This document shows, in pieces, positions 26,939 to 35,293 of a DNA stretch of 64,000 nt; the first letter of the stretch is position 1; each line of letters starts with the position of its first letter. Under the pieces are notes generated by a model that worked only from the letters and a program-made list of their open reading frames with translations, did not search any database and was not told where the DNA came from. The DNA is from Sphingobacterium micropteri (lineage in GTDB: Bacteria; Bacteroidota; Bacteroidia; Sphingobacteriales; Sphingobacteriaceae). The stretch lies in the NCBI RefSeq assembly GCF_014692515.1, contig NZ_JACOIK010000002.1, positions 248,001 to 312,000 of the forward strand. The letters are read 5' to 3'. Made by a program: the position numbers and the translations under genes.

Positions 26939-27979
26939 TTAAACTATTATCTTCTTCTTATCGCGTATTAGAATATATAAAAATAACGGCGTGCCGAGTA
27001 AAGCGGTTACCACGCCGATGGGTATTTCCGAAGGTATAACGATGGTTCGGGCAATCAGATCGGCTACTGTCAAAATAATACTACCCAGCAAAGCCGATGC
27101 TGGTAAAACATATCGATTATCCGAACCACCCAACATGCGCACGGCGTGTGGGACCAATAACCCTACAAAACCGATAATGCCAGATACCGAAACCGCCGCA
27201 CCCACGGCCATGGTGGATAAGATAATCACCAGGATTTTGATGCGTTGGGGATTTTGCCCCAATTGACTAGCTTCGTGCTCGCCGAGCGCAAAGGCGTTCA
27301 ACGCCTTTGCCAAAAAAGGTAAACCTGCCACCGCTAATAATACAAAAGGTATCATCGTCCAGACAGCCTCCCAGCTGGCACCTCCTAAGCTTCCCAGCAT
27401 CCAGAAGGTGATCGTCCGTAGCTGCTGTTCGTCCGAAAGAAAGGAGATTAATCCTGTCAAAGAACCCGCCAATGCATTGATGGCCACACCCGCCAATATC
27501 ATGGTGCCGATATGTGGCTTTCCGTCGTGCAGGGAGATTCGGTACACCATCCAGGTGGCAATACCGGCACCAGCAAAAGCGCCGACAGCCAATAGATAAT
27601 GGCCGAACAGTTGACCTAACGAAGCAAAAAGCATCGTTTCGAACGCGATAATGGAGGCAGCGACCAAAGAAGCACCTGCTGATACACCGATTAAACCCGG
27701 CTCCGCAAGTGGATTCCGGAAGATTGCCTGGATAGCTGCACCGCTAATACCTAAAGCGGCGCCCACCAGCACACCCAACAGTGTCCGCGGCCAACGGACC
27801 AGGTCGATCACACCGCCGTACAGCTCATCTATGGGCGTGGCACGGAATAAACCCACTTTTTGCAGCATATTCAGCCATATTTCTTTCAGCGGTATATAAA
27901 AAGCACCAAAACTAAGCGATAAAGCCATTGCCAGCAAGAGGACAATGATCAGGATAAGGTATATGATTTTCTTTTTCAA
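26939..27979 (-). CDS. hmuU: Heme ABC transporter, permease (FecCD family)
   Basis: A 346-aa polytopic inner-membrane permease with nine to ten hydrophobic segments. FecCD landmarks are present: RWPRTLLGVLVGAALGISGA near the N-terminus, NPLAEPGLIGVSAGA, and GIIGFVGLLVPHAVRMLGGS near residue 270. It overlaps the upstream hmuT by 4 nt and is followed 3 nt later by hmuV, so the three are one operon. Confidence 0.94.
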   Translation of the reverse strand: MKKKIIYLILIIVLLLAMALSLSFGAFYIPLKEIWLNMLQKVGLFRATPIDELYGGVIDLVRWPRTLLGVLVGAALGISGAAIQAIFRNPLAEPGLIGVSAGASLVAASIIAFETMLFASLGQLFGHYLLAVGAFAGAGIATWMVYRISLHDGKPHIGTMILAGVAINALAGSLTGLISFLSDEQQLRTITFWMLGSLGGASWEAVWTMIPFVLLAVAGLPFLAKALNAFALGEHEASQLGQNPQRIKILVIILSTMAVGAAVSVSGIIGFVGLLVPHAVRMLGGSDNRYVLPASALLGSIILTVADLIARTIVIPSEIPIGVVTALLGTPLFLYILIRDKKKIIV

Positions 27980-28815
27980 TTCCGATACAACTGTTGATTC
28001 AATTCCTTGATTGCCTGTGGTAAACGGATTGAAAAATTGACCAATAGATTTCCGTCCATCGAGATGACCCGTTTGTTTTTGCCGGCATTCGTAAGCGATA
28101 CACCCGGCATATTTAATACGGCATTCTTTCCGCCTAAACTACTTGTTCCAAAATCAAACAGGAGCAGTACATCGGGATTTGCTTTTATCAATGCTTCTGT
28201 GCTATAAGGCTTGAAATCATTAAACTCCTGTACCGCATTGCGACCGCCGGCCAGACCGATGATGGCATCGAGCGAGCTTCCTTTGCCCGCTACACTCATC
28301 GTGCCAACACCACGCGCATAGATAAACAGAACCTTGGGTTTGTCTTTACCTGTTGGTAGACTGGCCAGTAGCGATTGTAGATCTGTTTGGAGCTTTTTTA
28401 CTAAAGCTCTACCTGCTGCTGATGCGTCGATCGCATCGGCAACATCCCGCACAAAGTGTTCTGCTCCTTTTACGGAATATTCCTGTTGTATGGTAACCAC
28501 TTTTACACCTAATCGCTTCAGCTTGCTCTCCACGGCATAGCTGAGTTCGTCTGGCGGGGTAAGGATCAGATCCGGCCGGAAGCCCAATAGCCCTTCCAAC
28601 GAAAACGTACGGTCGCGGCTCGCACGTGGTTTCTGTTTGATGGCAGCTGGATATTCGCTCGTGACATCCACCGCAACGATGTTTTTTTCTTTCCCCAGGG
28701 CATGCACTGTTTCGCTCAACGCGCCACTTAATGTGATGATACGTTGTTGAGCAGCAGCATTTTGCAGTAGCATGACAGCGAGGAAGAATCCCAATAGACC
28801 TACAGATCGTTTCAT
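27976..28815 (-). CDS. hmuT: Heme ABC transporter, periplasmic substrate-binding protein
   Basis: A 279-aa class III (TroA/BtuF-like) binding protein with a signal peptide (MKRSVGLLGFFLAVMLLQNAAA). Conserved features: RIITLSGALSETVHALG at the start of the mature protein, the VTSEYPAAIKQKP loop, and LAGGRNAVQEFNDFKPYSTE in the second lobe. It would bind heme in the periplasm and deliver it to HmuUV. ATG 28815 was chosen; a TTG at 28827 would add four residues. Its promoter must lie in the 139-bp region shared with the divergent heme oxygenase gene, which also carries the paired direct repeats. Confidence 0.92.
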   Translation of the reverse strand: MKRSVGLLGFFLAVMLLQNAAAQQRIITLSGALSETVHALGKEKNIVAVDVTSEYPAAIKQKPRASRDRTFSLEGLLGFRPDLILTPPDELSYAVESKLKRLGVKVVTIQQEYSVKGAEHFVRDVADAIDASAAGRALVKKLQTDLQSLLASLPTGKDKPKVLFIYARGVGTMSVAGKGSSLDAIIGLAGGRNAVQEFNDFKPYSTEALIKANPDVLLLFDFGTSSLGGKNAVLNMPGVSLTNAGKNKRVISMDGNLLVNFSIRLPQAIKELNQQLYRN

Positions 28816-28880
28816 ATTTCTATGCAAAGGAATGATTAATACGAGCCAAAAACAAATGCTTATGTAGACTTATTAAAAAT

Positions 28881-28919
28881 AATACGGATTGCATATAAAG
28901 AAATACGGATTCCATATAA
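28881..28919 (+). repeat. Tandem 21-bp-spaced direct repeats upstream of the heme oxygenase gene
   Basis: AATACGGATTGCATATAA at 28881-28898 and AATACGGATTCCATATAA at 28902-28919, one mismatch in 18, start to start 21 bp (two helical turns). The same pair with the same spacing recurs at 29801-29839. The proximal copy covers the expected -33 position of the downstream promoter, as for an activator site. It lies between divergent hmuT and the heme oxygenase gene. Confidence 0.9.
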
Positions 28920-28939
28920 GCACTTCCACGGTTGTTGTC

Positions 28940-28947
28940 CAACTTTG
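28940..28947 (+). promoter_or_regulatory. Predicted -7 element of the heme oxygenase promoter
   Basis: CAACTTTG, one mismatch to TAnnTTTG, begins exactly 38 bp after the start of the proximal direct repeat (28902), the same distance as at the second repeat site. No -33 TTTG is present, consistent with dependence on an activator. The ATG at 28955 is so close that the mRNA would be almost leaderless. Confidence 0.6.
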
Positions 28948-28954
28948 TGGCACT

Positions 28955-29518
28955 ATGGTAAGTACAAAAATCAAAGAGGCTACAAAGCAAGCCCATCAAG
29001 AACTAGAGAAGACGGTTGTCTTACAGCTTAAACAAGTTAGGAGCGAAGCAGATTATGCCCGCGTATTGAAAAATTTTTATGCGTATTTCTCCGTTGTGGA
29101 GAAAGCCATAGCTCCTTACATCGATAGCAATACATTACCCGATATAGCCGAGCGACGCAATTCGACCTATATCAAAAGAGATATCGAAGAACTGGGCTCG
29201 GATGCGACCGATTTGCCTGCGGCATCAGCACCCGTAATCCATAATACCGCACAGGCATTTGGTGCTTTATATGTGTTGGAAGGCTCCATTATGGGCGGAC
29301 CTTATATCGTGCAGATGCTACAGAAATATGGCATGGAAAAGGGCTTTCATTTCTTCTCTGGATATGGCGCCGACAGTGGAAAGATGTGGCAAACTTTCAC
29401 CGCTATATTGAACAGTGTTCCGCAAACTGTGGAAGATGAAGAGGCGATGCTGCAAACGGCTAACGAAACTTTCCAACGGTTTGGAGAGGTATTCGCCGGT
29501 GCACAGTCTATAGCATAA
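28955..29518 (+). CDS. Biliverdin-producing heme oxygenase
   Basis: A 187-aa all-helical protein of the bacterial heme oxygenase family, which opens heme to biliverdin, CO and iron. The proximal heme ligand is H14 in ATKQAHQELEK; the distal-helix motif LYVLEGSIMGGPYI (about 109-122) carries the glycine pair over the heme. ATG 28955 was chosen because an upstream TTG at 28889 would start inside the direct repeats and add non-conserved residues. It is divergent from hmuTUV and followed 12 nt later by the Fur-like gene. A canonical oxygenase here gives the locus a complete route from captured heme to free iron. Confidence 0.88.
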   Translation: MVSTKIKEATKQAHQELEKTVVLQLKQVRSEADYARVLKNFYAYFSVVEKAIAPYIDSNTLPDIAERRNSTYIKRDIEELGSDATDLPAASAPVIHNTAQAFGALYVLEGSIMGGPYIVQMLQKYGMEKGFHFFSGYGADSGKMWQTFTAILNSVPQTVEDEEAMLQTANETFQRFGEVFAGAQSIA

Positions 29519-29530
29519 CTTTCTTCTACC

Positions 29531-29818
29531 ATGGAAGAGATCCATAACGTGATAGTGAATAGGTTGACTGCTAAAGGGTATATTATCAGTCAACACCGTC
29601 GTATTATTATCGACCATATTTGTAAAATACAGTGTATAGAAAATGTGGATGATTTTTGGGTAAGCATCCGGCAGCAGCATACGATTAGCTGGACAACCGT
29701 GTACAACACCCTTCGATTGTTGAAAGAGCTTGGTTACGTACATTGTGCAAAAGTAGATAACCGGCAACAGTTTAATCTTTGCAGTCCAATAGCGCCTCAA
29801 AATACAGATTGCATATAA
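29531..29818 (+). CDS. Short Fur-family protein: DNA-binding domain only
   Basis: A 95-aa protein matching the N-terminal winged-helix of Fur repressors (RLTAKGYIISQHRRIIIDHI aligning with the first helix and turn; recognition helix WTTVYNTLRLLKELGYV; wing ending QQFNL). It stops where Fur's metal-binding and dimerisation domain would begin, and the HHxH metal ligands are missing. No remnant of that domain is visible in any frame downstream. Its last six codons coincide with a direct repeat (29801 onward). It may be a natural mini-regulator or a truncated gene. It starts 12 nt after the heme oxygenase stop, so it is probably expressed with it. Confidence 0.82.
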   Translation: MEEIHNVIVNRLTAKGYIISQHRRIIIDHICKIQCIENVDDFWVSIRQQHTISWTTVYNTLRLLKELGYVHCAKVDNRQQFNLCSPIAPQNTDCI

Positions 29819-29839
29819 AATAATACGGATTGCATATAC
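29801..29839 (+). repeat. Second pair of 21-bp-spaced direct repeats, upstream of the HmuY-type gene
   Basis: AATACAGATTGCATATAA at 29801-29818 and AATACGGATTGCATATAC at 29822-29839, start to start 21 bp, matching the pair at 28881-28919. The distal copy overlaps the end of the Fur-like coding sequence. The proximal copy lies over the expected -33 position of the next promoter. Confidence 0.9.
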
Positions 29840-29859
29840 AATGTTTAGAAAAGATTGAT

Positions 29860-29867
29860 CACATTTG
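29860..29867 (+). promoter_or_regulatory. Predicted -7 element of the HmuY-type operon promoter
   Basis: CACATTTG, one mismatch to TAnnTTTG (the same first-base mismatch as at 28940), begins exactly 38 bp after the proximal repeat start (29822). The next ATG is at 29872, so the mRNA would be nearly leaderless. The identical geometry at two sites is the main support. Confidence 0.6.
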
Positions 29868-29871
29868 CGGC

Positions 29872-30576
29872 ATGTTATTTAGAATTGGTTTAAATAAGTT
29901 TAAATATGTAGCAGTCGTACTTCTGTTTGCTGCTTGTAGTAAAGATGATGATGCCACACCTTCCATGGAGGATGGCAAAAGTACCGTCATATATGATCTA
30001 GCGGGGGATACCAAGGCTTCCATGATGGACGGTGTGGACGGAAAGGAACAACGTGACTTCTATACTTTTTTGTTTGACCTGGAAAGTAAGAGACAGATCT
30101 GGCTGCGGCCGGAATCAGATTCCACGATCATGCAAACCGACACATGGGATTTAGCCTTCAATGGGCCGTACAACAGCATCGTGTCTGTCAACAATGCTAC
30201 ACAAGAGAGCAATCCGGGATACGATGGTCCGGCCGATAGAACCGCGATTGTATTATTGCAGCAGTCGTACGAGTCTGTGACTACCGCGCCCAGTGATGCG
30301 GAATTTGACAGTAGTAACTTGGTCAGTATAGGCCAAGCAGACAATGAGCAGTCGCCGGGTTGGTATGCTTACAATTCCAGTACGCATGTGATGCGCCCCT
30401 ATACCAACCGCACGTATGCGTTGCGGTTGCCGGATGGAAAATTCGCAAAACTACAATTGTATAGTGTGTATAAAGGGAATCCGCCGGCGGTTACGGATAT
30501 GTATTGGCCGGCACCTTATCTCACCTTTAGGTACTACGTGCAACCCGATGGTAGCCGGAATTTGAAAACAAATTAA
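29872..30576 (+). CDS. HmuY-family heme-binding lipoprotein (first copy)
   Basis: A 234-aa lipoprotein: signal peptide with lipobox LFAAC (Cys about 21), then a HmuY-like beta fold. Family landmarks are DTWDLAFNGPYNS near the middle and the C-terminal RLPDGKFAKLQLYSVYKG and YLTFRYYVQPDGSRN. In Porphyromonas gingivalis HmuY takes heme from host proteins and gives it to the receptor HmuR. Here two TonB receptors lie at the end of the operon. The ATG 29872 was chosen over an in-frame TTG at 29830 that lies in the repeat. It is clearly related to the longer protein at 34035-35234 (shared EDGxST, WDLAF and YLTFRY segments). Confidence 0.87.
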   Translation: MLFRIGLNKFKYVAVVLLFAACSKDDDATPSMEDGKSTVIYDLAGDTKASMMDGVDGKEQRDFYTFLFDLESKRQIWLRPESDSTIMQTDTWDLAFNGPYNSIVSVNNATQESNPGYDGPADRTAIVLLQQSYESVTTAPSDAEFDSSNLVSIGQADNEQSPGWYAYNSSTHVMRPYTNRTYALRLPDGKFAKLQLYSVYKGNPPAVTDMYWPAPYLTFRYYVQPDGSRNLKTN

Positions 30577-30611
30577 TGAATTTCTGAACATTATCCGCTG
30601 ATTATTGACAA

Positions 30612-31556
30612 ATGAAAACAACATGTATACCTATGAAAATGAAACTAAGCATCATTCTCTCTGGAGCGATATTGGTCTTATTTGCTTCTTGTGGAGAAGT
30701 GTACGACCTCAACGCTTTTGAATGGGAGCCGGAGACGCCGTTGAACGACTCGGTTTTTAATCGGGAGATTACGGTATTAAATTTCCAGCCATTTGAGGGT
30801 GTGGAAAATATTCAACAGCCCTCAGATCGTTCCCCTTTGGATGCTGAACAACCAAGTACGTTATTTAGTTTAGAGCGTTTTTCACGAATCCATGACGCCT
30901 ATACCGTATCAGAACGATGGGATTTGTCGATTGGTGGATTTGGAGATATTACCGCCAATAGTGGAAGTGCTAGGGGAATTGGTTATGGCAGTAATGCTGT
31001 CGGTGGATTAGTCGTTCTCGATACATTCTACAGTAAAATCATGGATGTACCGGCAGGAATAATCTTAGAAGTACCCGGCTACGGTGGCTTGGACGCTCAA
31101 GGGACAATGTCAACAAGAATAGGGACGACCGTCTATACTTATGGCGGAAATTTTATACGCCCTGATAAGGTCATCAACCGCGATAGCCCGGATCCGGTAC
31201 TGGCGGAGGAAGCACGGATGTACTCACACATGCTGTATGCACTTTCCGAAGAATTACTACGCACCTTTCCAAACGCAAAAAATATTCATGGAGGTCCTCT
31301 TCGTCCGAGAGCGATGATTGTCCGGACGGCAAGAGGGAATTACGCAAAGGTGGAAATGCTTTCTTATTATCATGATATTTTAGACCCGGAGCTTATGCGT
31401 CGGGGTTTGGAAAACTTTTTGGTAGGATCGGTGAGTTTCCGCTACATGGTGATCAAGGCAGAAGAACTACGCTTTGGTTTTGTGGAAAGAAGAACCCCTC
31501 TAACAATTGATATGACACGTGGCACTAAGATAATTGGTGATTCCTTAAGTAACTAA
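30612..31556 (+). CDS. HmuY-like lipoprotein (second, divergent copy)
   Basis: A 314-aa lipoprotein with lipobox LFASC. The mature part has the HmuY pattern ERWDLSIGGFGDI and the C-terminal hallmark TARGNYAKVEMLSYYHD followed by SVSFRYMVIK, with longer loops than the classic family. Presumably an outer-membrane, surface-exposed heme binder. The first ATG is 30612; an ATG at 30633 would give a shorter, more usual signal peptide. It lies 36 nt after the first HmuY-type gene. Confidence 0.78.
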   Translation: MKTTCIPMKMKLSIILSGAILVLFASCGEVYDLNAFEWEPETPLNDSVFNREITVLNFQPFEGVENIQQPSDRSPLDAEQPSTLFSLERFSRIHDAYTVSERWDLSIGGFGDITANSGSARGIGYGSNAVGGLVVLDTFYSKIMDVPAGIILEVPGYGGLDAQGTMSTRIGTTVYTYGGNFIRPDKVINRDSPDPVLAEEARMYSHMLYALSEELLRTFPNAKNIHGGPLRPRAMIVRTARGNYAKVEMLSYYHDILDPELMRRGLENFLVGSVSFRYMVIKAEELRFGFVERRTPLTIDMTRGTKIIGDSLSN

Positions 31557-31599
31557 TACGTTTTTAATCATAAATAAATAACAACCATATTCATATAAA

Positions 31600-32877
31600 A
31601 TGAAAAATCCTCTCGTTAAAATGTCTCTTCAAAAAAGAATAGCCGCTCTATTGTTTTTTAGTATGTTGATCATATGTTTTAATTCCTGTACAAAAACCGA
31701 AATTGTAGAATACGAACCGGAAGCTAAAAACAGGATACTTGCCTACAAGGTCCGCAATACACCACACGAGATTTTGGCGGCAATCAACCAAGAGCAAAAT
31801 ACGATCGACGTACGCTTGCCTTATTATCTCGGTTTGGATTATATATTAGCTGATGTCACCTTAGATCCCGGTGCTACACTTTTGGACGTTGATAGTGTAG
31901 AAATCAATTTATTAGAGGACGAATTACAAGCTGTCGCCATTGGAGATACGATTAAGTATATCGTAAGAAGCGAAGATAATCAATATAGGACCTATACCAT
32001 TACGCAAGAATATACGCCACATCGAGATCCGTTAGTGCTAGCGTTTAGAAATAATAGTTCAACCTCTAATGGGAAGTATTACGATGGAGGAGATCTGTTT
32101 CAAAGAGTTAGAGGGTCGTCCCTCGAAGGTCCAGTTTTTATCGAGGGTAATTTCAATTCTCTGAGTATGGAAAGCTTGAAGGTTTACTTCACAAACCAAA
32201 TAACAGGAGAGAAAATTGAATATAAAAACCCTTCTAAAATGAACTTAGATATTGGTGCAGAAAACTATGTATTATCTTTAGGCTGGCTGGAAGATGCTCC
32301 CATAGGATTCTTTGATGTGCATGTTGAGCATCAAGGGCGCCAAATAGATTTGCCGGTTGGATTAGCGATCGCTGAATATTCAATGCCTACTAGAAATAAT
32401 CTATCAGGAACGATTGCTTTTCAAGATGGCACGAATGCGGCACCATCAAGTTTTGATAAAGTGTTTAAGAAAAGCGAAGCAACGATTACCAGAACTTTGG
32501 ATAAACGCTACGAAGGCTCTACCGCTTTCATAGGCGTCAAACGTGTGTATTTAAAAGTGGATGCGGATGCAAAGTTTACACAAGCACCAGCAGGTTTTGT
32601 AGAGGACTTTGTAGGGAAAGAAATTGATATGGAAATCTTAAAATCAGAAAAGTACGAACTGTCATTTCGTTTCCCAAATCTTCCGATAGGGGTGTACGAA
32701 ATGAAATCGGGTTCCGACGGTGTACTACAGACACCATTTAACGTGTATGTCGAGTACGAAAATAATCCAGAATTGGGAATCGCTTGGGGTAAAGATAATA
32801 TAACCTGGTTTTTTGGAGGTTTTCAATTTGACAGAACGACCAACATACGCACATTAAGATTCAGTGTACAGAACTAA
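31600..32877 (+). CDS. Lipoprotein of the heme operon, unknown function (a)
   Basis: A 425-aa lipoprotein with lipobox CFNSC. The N-terminal part resembles the beta-sandwich repeats common in Bacteroidota surface lipoproteins (RLPYYLGLDYILADVTLDPG followed by IKYIVRSEDNQYRTYTI, the layout of a DUF5018-like domain). The rest holds Ig/IPT-like beta strands. No catalytic motif is seen. It is related in layout to the next gene. Position within the HmuY/TonB-receptor operon suggests a surface scaffold or host-protein binder; this is inference. Confidence 0.72.
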   Translation: MKNPLVKMSLQKRIAALLFFSMLIICFNSCTKTEIVEYEPEAKNRILAYKVRNTPHEILAAINQEQNTIDVRLPYYLGLDYILADVTLDPGATLLDVDSVEINLLEDELQAVAIGDTIKYIVRSEDNQYRTYTITQEYTPHRDPLVLAFRNNSSTSNGKYYDGGDLFQRVRGSSLEGPVFIEGNFNSLSMESLKVYFTNQITGEKIEYKNPSKMNLDIGAENYVLSLGWLEDAPIGFFDVHVEHQGRQIDLPVGLAIAEYSMPTRNNLSGTIAFQDGTNAAPSSFDKVFKKSEATITRTLDKRYEGSTAFIGVKRVYLKVDADAKFTQAPAGFVEDFVGKEIDMEILKSEKYELSFRFPNLPIGVYEMKSGSDGVLQTPFNVYVEYENNPELGIAWGKDNITWFFGGFQFDRTTNIRTLRFSVQN

Positions 32878-32915
32878 TATTGATATAATTTTAATTAATC
32901 ATAGAACAATAATTT

Positions 32916-34013
32916 ATGTCTACTCCAAACAAAAATATTTACATATTGTATAAGATATTAAGCCTTATATGTTTAAGCACAGTTTTGTTTTTTACGCAAT
33001 CGTGCTCAAAAACAGAATACGAACAACTAAAAAGACCATATGCAGACATTCAGGCGTTTACAATAGCTGGCTATGGTCTGGTTGACTCCATTGATGCGGT
33101 AATTGCCGGCGATAGCATTACCATCTATTGGGATGATGCCGTGCCGTTACCGGCGGAAATATCGCCATCAATTAGCCTGTCAGCTGGTGCTACAATTGAG
33201 CCGAAAGCAAATGTAAGTGTCCCCTTTTCCCGTAATACCATTTATATCGTTACAGCCGAAAATGGTGACAAGCGCGAGTATAGATTAGTGCCAAAAAAAA
33301 ATAGAGAAATTCCAAGGCTTCAAGGCTTACTAGTTGATGCTTTTGCTTGGTTGAGTAGACCAGAAATTACGTTACGTGGAGAATACTTTATGGCAGCTCC
33401 GCTCGATCAGTACAAAGTGTATATGCAACGGTTGAGAGATGGTGTTGAGTTTGACTTGGAAATAGATCCAAGTACGATTACACCACATCAGATTAATGCA
33501 AAACTTCCAGCGTTTACCATGGAACAAGATACGGGTCTGCATCGCATTTGGGTAGATTTGGGCGGCGTACGTACCGAAAGTCTGGAGCTGGATTTGTACC
33601 AGCCAACATTGAAAAATGAACAATATACGATTGCATATCCGTCGGGTACACAAACTGTAGGTCCGGGTCAAACGATTACGATTCAGCATGAAATTAAAGA
33701 TGAATCGGATGGTGCAGCAGCTCGTTATTATCTAGGAGAAAATATTTTGCATATCCGATTGGGTATTCGTCCATCAGATTCTAACGGAGCCCTACAATAC
33801 CACGAAGTTGACATAGAATCTATTACAGAATCTTCGGTCACATTTAAGATTCCTAGTGATTTCTCGCAGTATATAGACTACGATATAATAAGCTCGCAAG
33901 TGATATATAAAGCTTACACGATGGGCGTTATGTGGGGAAGTTATACTACGGCCATATCTATTTCATCGGGGCTTCCGCAACGTGCATATATAAAAATCGC
34001 AGCAGCAGAATAG
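32916..34013 (+). CDS. Lipoprotein of the heme operon, unknown function (b)
   Basis: A 365-aa lipoprotein with lipobox FTQSC. Like its neighbour it starts with a short beta domain (SITIYWDDAVPLPAEISPSI, then NTIYIVTAENGDKREYRLV) and continues with IPT/TIG-like beta domains (PRLQGLLVDAFAWLSRPEIT). No enzyme motif. It follows the previous gene by 38 nt and precedes the third HmuY-type gene by 21 nt, so it is part of the same operon. Function not recognised. Confidence 0.72.
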   Translation: MSTPNKNIYILYKILSLICLSTVLFFTQSCSKTEYEQLKRPYADIQAFTIAGYGLVDSIDAVIAGDSITIYWDDAVPLPAEISPSISLSAGATIEPKANVSVPFSRNTIYIVTAENGDKREYRLVPKKNREIPRLQGLLVDAFAWLSRPEITLRGEYFMAAPLDQYKVYMQRLRDGVEFDLEIDPSTITPHQINAKLPAFTMEQDTGLHRIWVDLGGVRTESLELDLYQPTLKNEQYTIAYPSGTQTVGPGQTITIQHEIKDESDGAAARYYLGENILHIRLGIRPSDSNGALQYHEVDIESITESSVTFKIPSDFSQYIDYDIISSQVIYKAYTMGVMWGSYTTAISISSGLPQRAYIKIAAAE

Positions 34014-34034
34014 ACGCAAAACAATTACAGACCA

Positions 34035-35234
34035 ATGAGATATTTTATCATTCTATTATTGTTAGGGTTAACCGTGTCGTCTTGCTATAAGTTGGAGGAT
34101 TTAGCCCCTAATTACGAGGATGGACATAGTACGATAGTTTATGATTTGCCGGGTGACACATTGGCTACGGATGGTTGGGAACATCAATTAGAAGATGGGG
34201 ATCTTTTTATAAGACAGCGTTATTACAACTCACCTTGGACAGATTCGATTCGTTTTTTTCCGTTGGATAATGAGTTGATCAATGGCGCGATAAATGTGAA
34301 TAGCAGTTCTGAAAATGATATCCGTTGGTTGAACCCATCTTCTTCTCATCCGGCATTAGTTGTAGAAAACGATGCTTATTTAAATACTACGGATAACTTT
34401 CATTACATCAGACGTTCAGATAGCTGGTATCAGATGGAAATTAATATGGATTTTGCTGATACATTGCAGGTCGATGAGGATTATGAAGTCAATTGGCGTG
34501 GTTTTCTGGCACAAGCACCACGAAATCCTGCTATTAATTGGGCTTATCGAAATAATCGAAACAATCGGGTATATGTCTATAACGGGATAGCTTGGGAGGT
34601 GTTGATGCGATCTGCTAATTATCGCAATAATCTGGATTTTATTGAAGTACAATTCAGTCGTAGTGGCAAAGAAGCCGGTCGATATAGTCCATTCCTGTTC
34701 CGTTTCAGTGACCATTGGCAGCATTTCCTTCGTGACAATGCAGACTCCTTAAGGTATCTGCGTACCGATGAGTGGGATTTGGCTTTTACGGGCGAATACA
34801 ATGGTGTCGTCTTCCTCAATAATGGCCAAGCGAAGCTTAGTCCGGCGTCGGGCAGCCCCCTCCGCCACGCCGTCATCATGTATGAGTATGGGTACGATTT
34901 TATGGACGAAGCCCCGGAGGATGAGTTTTTCGACAACCGGCCGGCAGATCAAATGCAAATGACCTACGACTCGCAGTATGGACCAGGCATCAATTCCTGG
35001 TTTGAACTAGGTGCCACGGGTATAGCTAAACCCTTTCCCTACCGGGCATATTACTTACGGTTACAACAACCGGAAGGGAGTCCACACAAATATCTGTACG
35101 GCAAACTGCAGTTGATCTCCATGTACAAAGGAGCTCCCGAGACACTGACCGACCGTAACTGGCCTTCACCCTATCTAACATTCAGGTACTTTATCCAGAA
35201 AGACGGAAGCAGGAATTTAAGGACGAAGGATTAA
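34035..35234 (+). CDS. HmuY-family lipoprotein (third copy, extended)
   Basis: A 399-aa lipoprotein (lipobox VSSC). Its N-terminus (NYEDGHSTIVYDLPGDT) and C-terminal half (RTDEWDLAFTGEYNGVVFLN, GKLQLISMYKGAP, YLTFRYFIQKDGSRNLRT) closely resemble the first HmuY-type protein, but about 150 extra residues of a beta-rich, Asn-rich domain are inserted between them. It is probably a paralog with an added binding module. The two TonB receptors follow directly (59-nt gap). Confidence 0.85.
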   Translation: MRYFIILLLLGLTVSSCYKLEDLAPNYEDGHSTIVYDLPGDTLATDGWEHQLEDGDLFIRQRYYNSPWTDSIRFFPLDNELINGAINVNSSSENDIRWLNPSSSHPALVVENDAYLNTTDNFHYIRRSDSWYQMEINMDFADTLQVDEDYEVNWRGFLAQAPRNPAINWAYRNNRNNRVYVYNGIAWEVLMRSANYRNNLDFIEVQFSRSGKEAGRYSPFLFRFSDHWQHFLRDNADSLRYLRTDEWDLAFTGEYNGVVFLNNGQAKLSPASGSPLRHAVIMYEYGYDFMDEAPEDEFFDNRPADQMQMTYDSQYGPGINSWFELGATGIAKPFPYRAYYLRLQQPEGSPHKYLYGKLQLISMYKGAPETLTDRNWPSPYLTFRYFIQKDGSRNLRTKD

Positions 35235-35293
35235 TCTCGTGATTGGTGACTCGTGATCTCTTACTAGTCCCGAACAACGAACAATAAAGACAC

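Noticed and set aside
35236..35257. CTCGTGAT repeated at 14-bp spacing before the first heme receptor
   Set aside because: Two short copies only, no relation to a promoter element, and not found elsewhere in the window.
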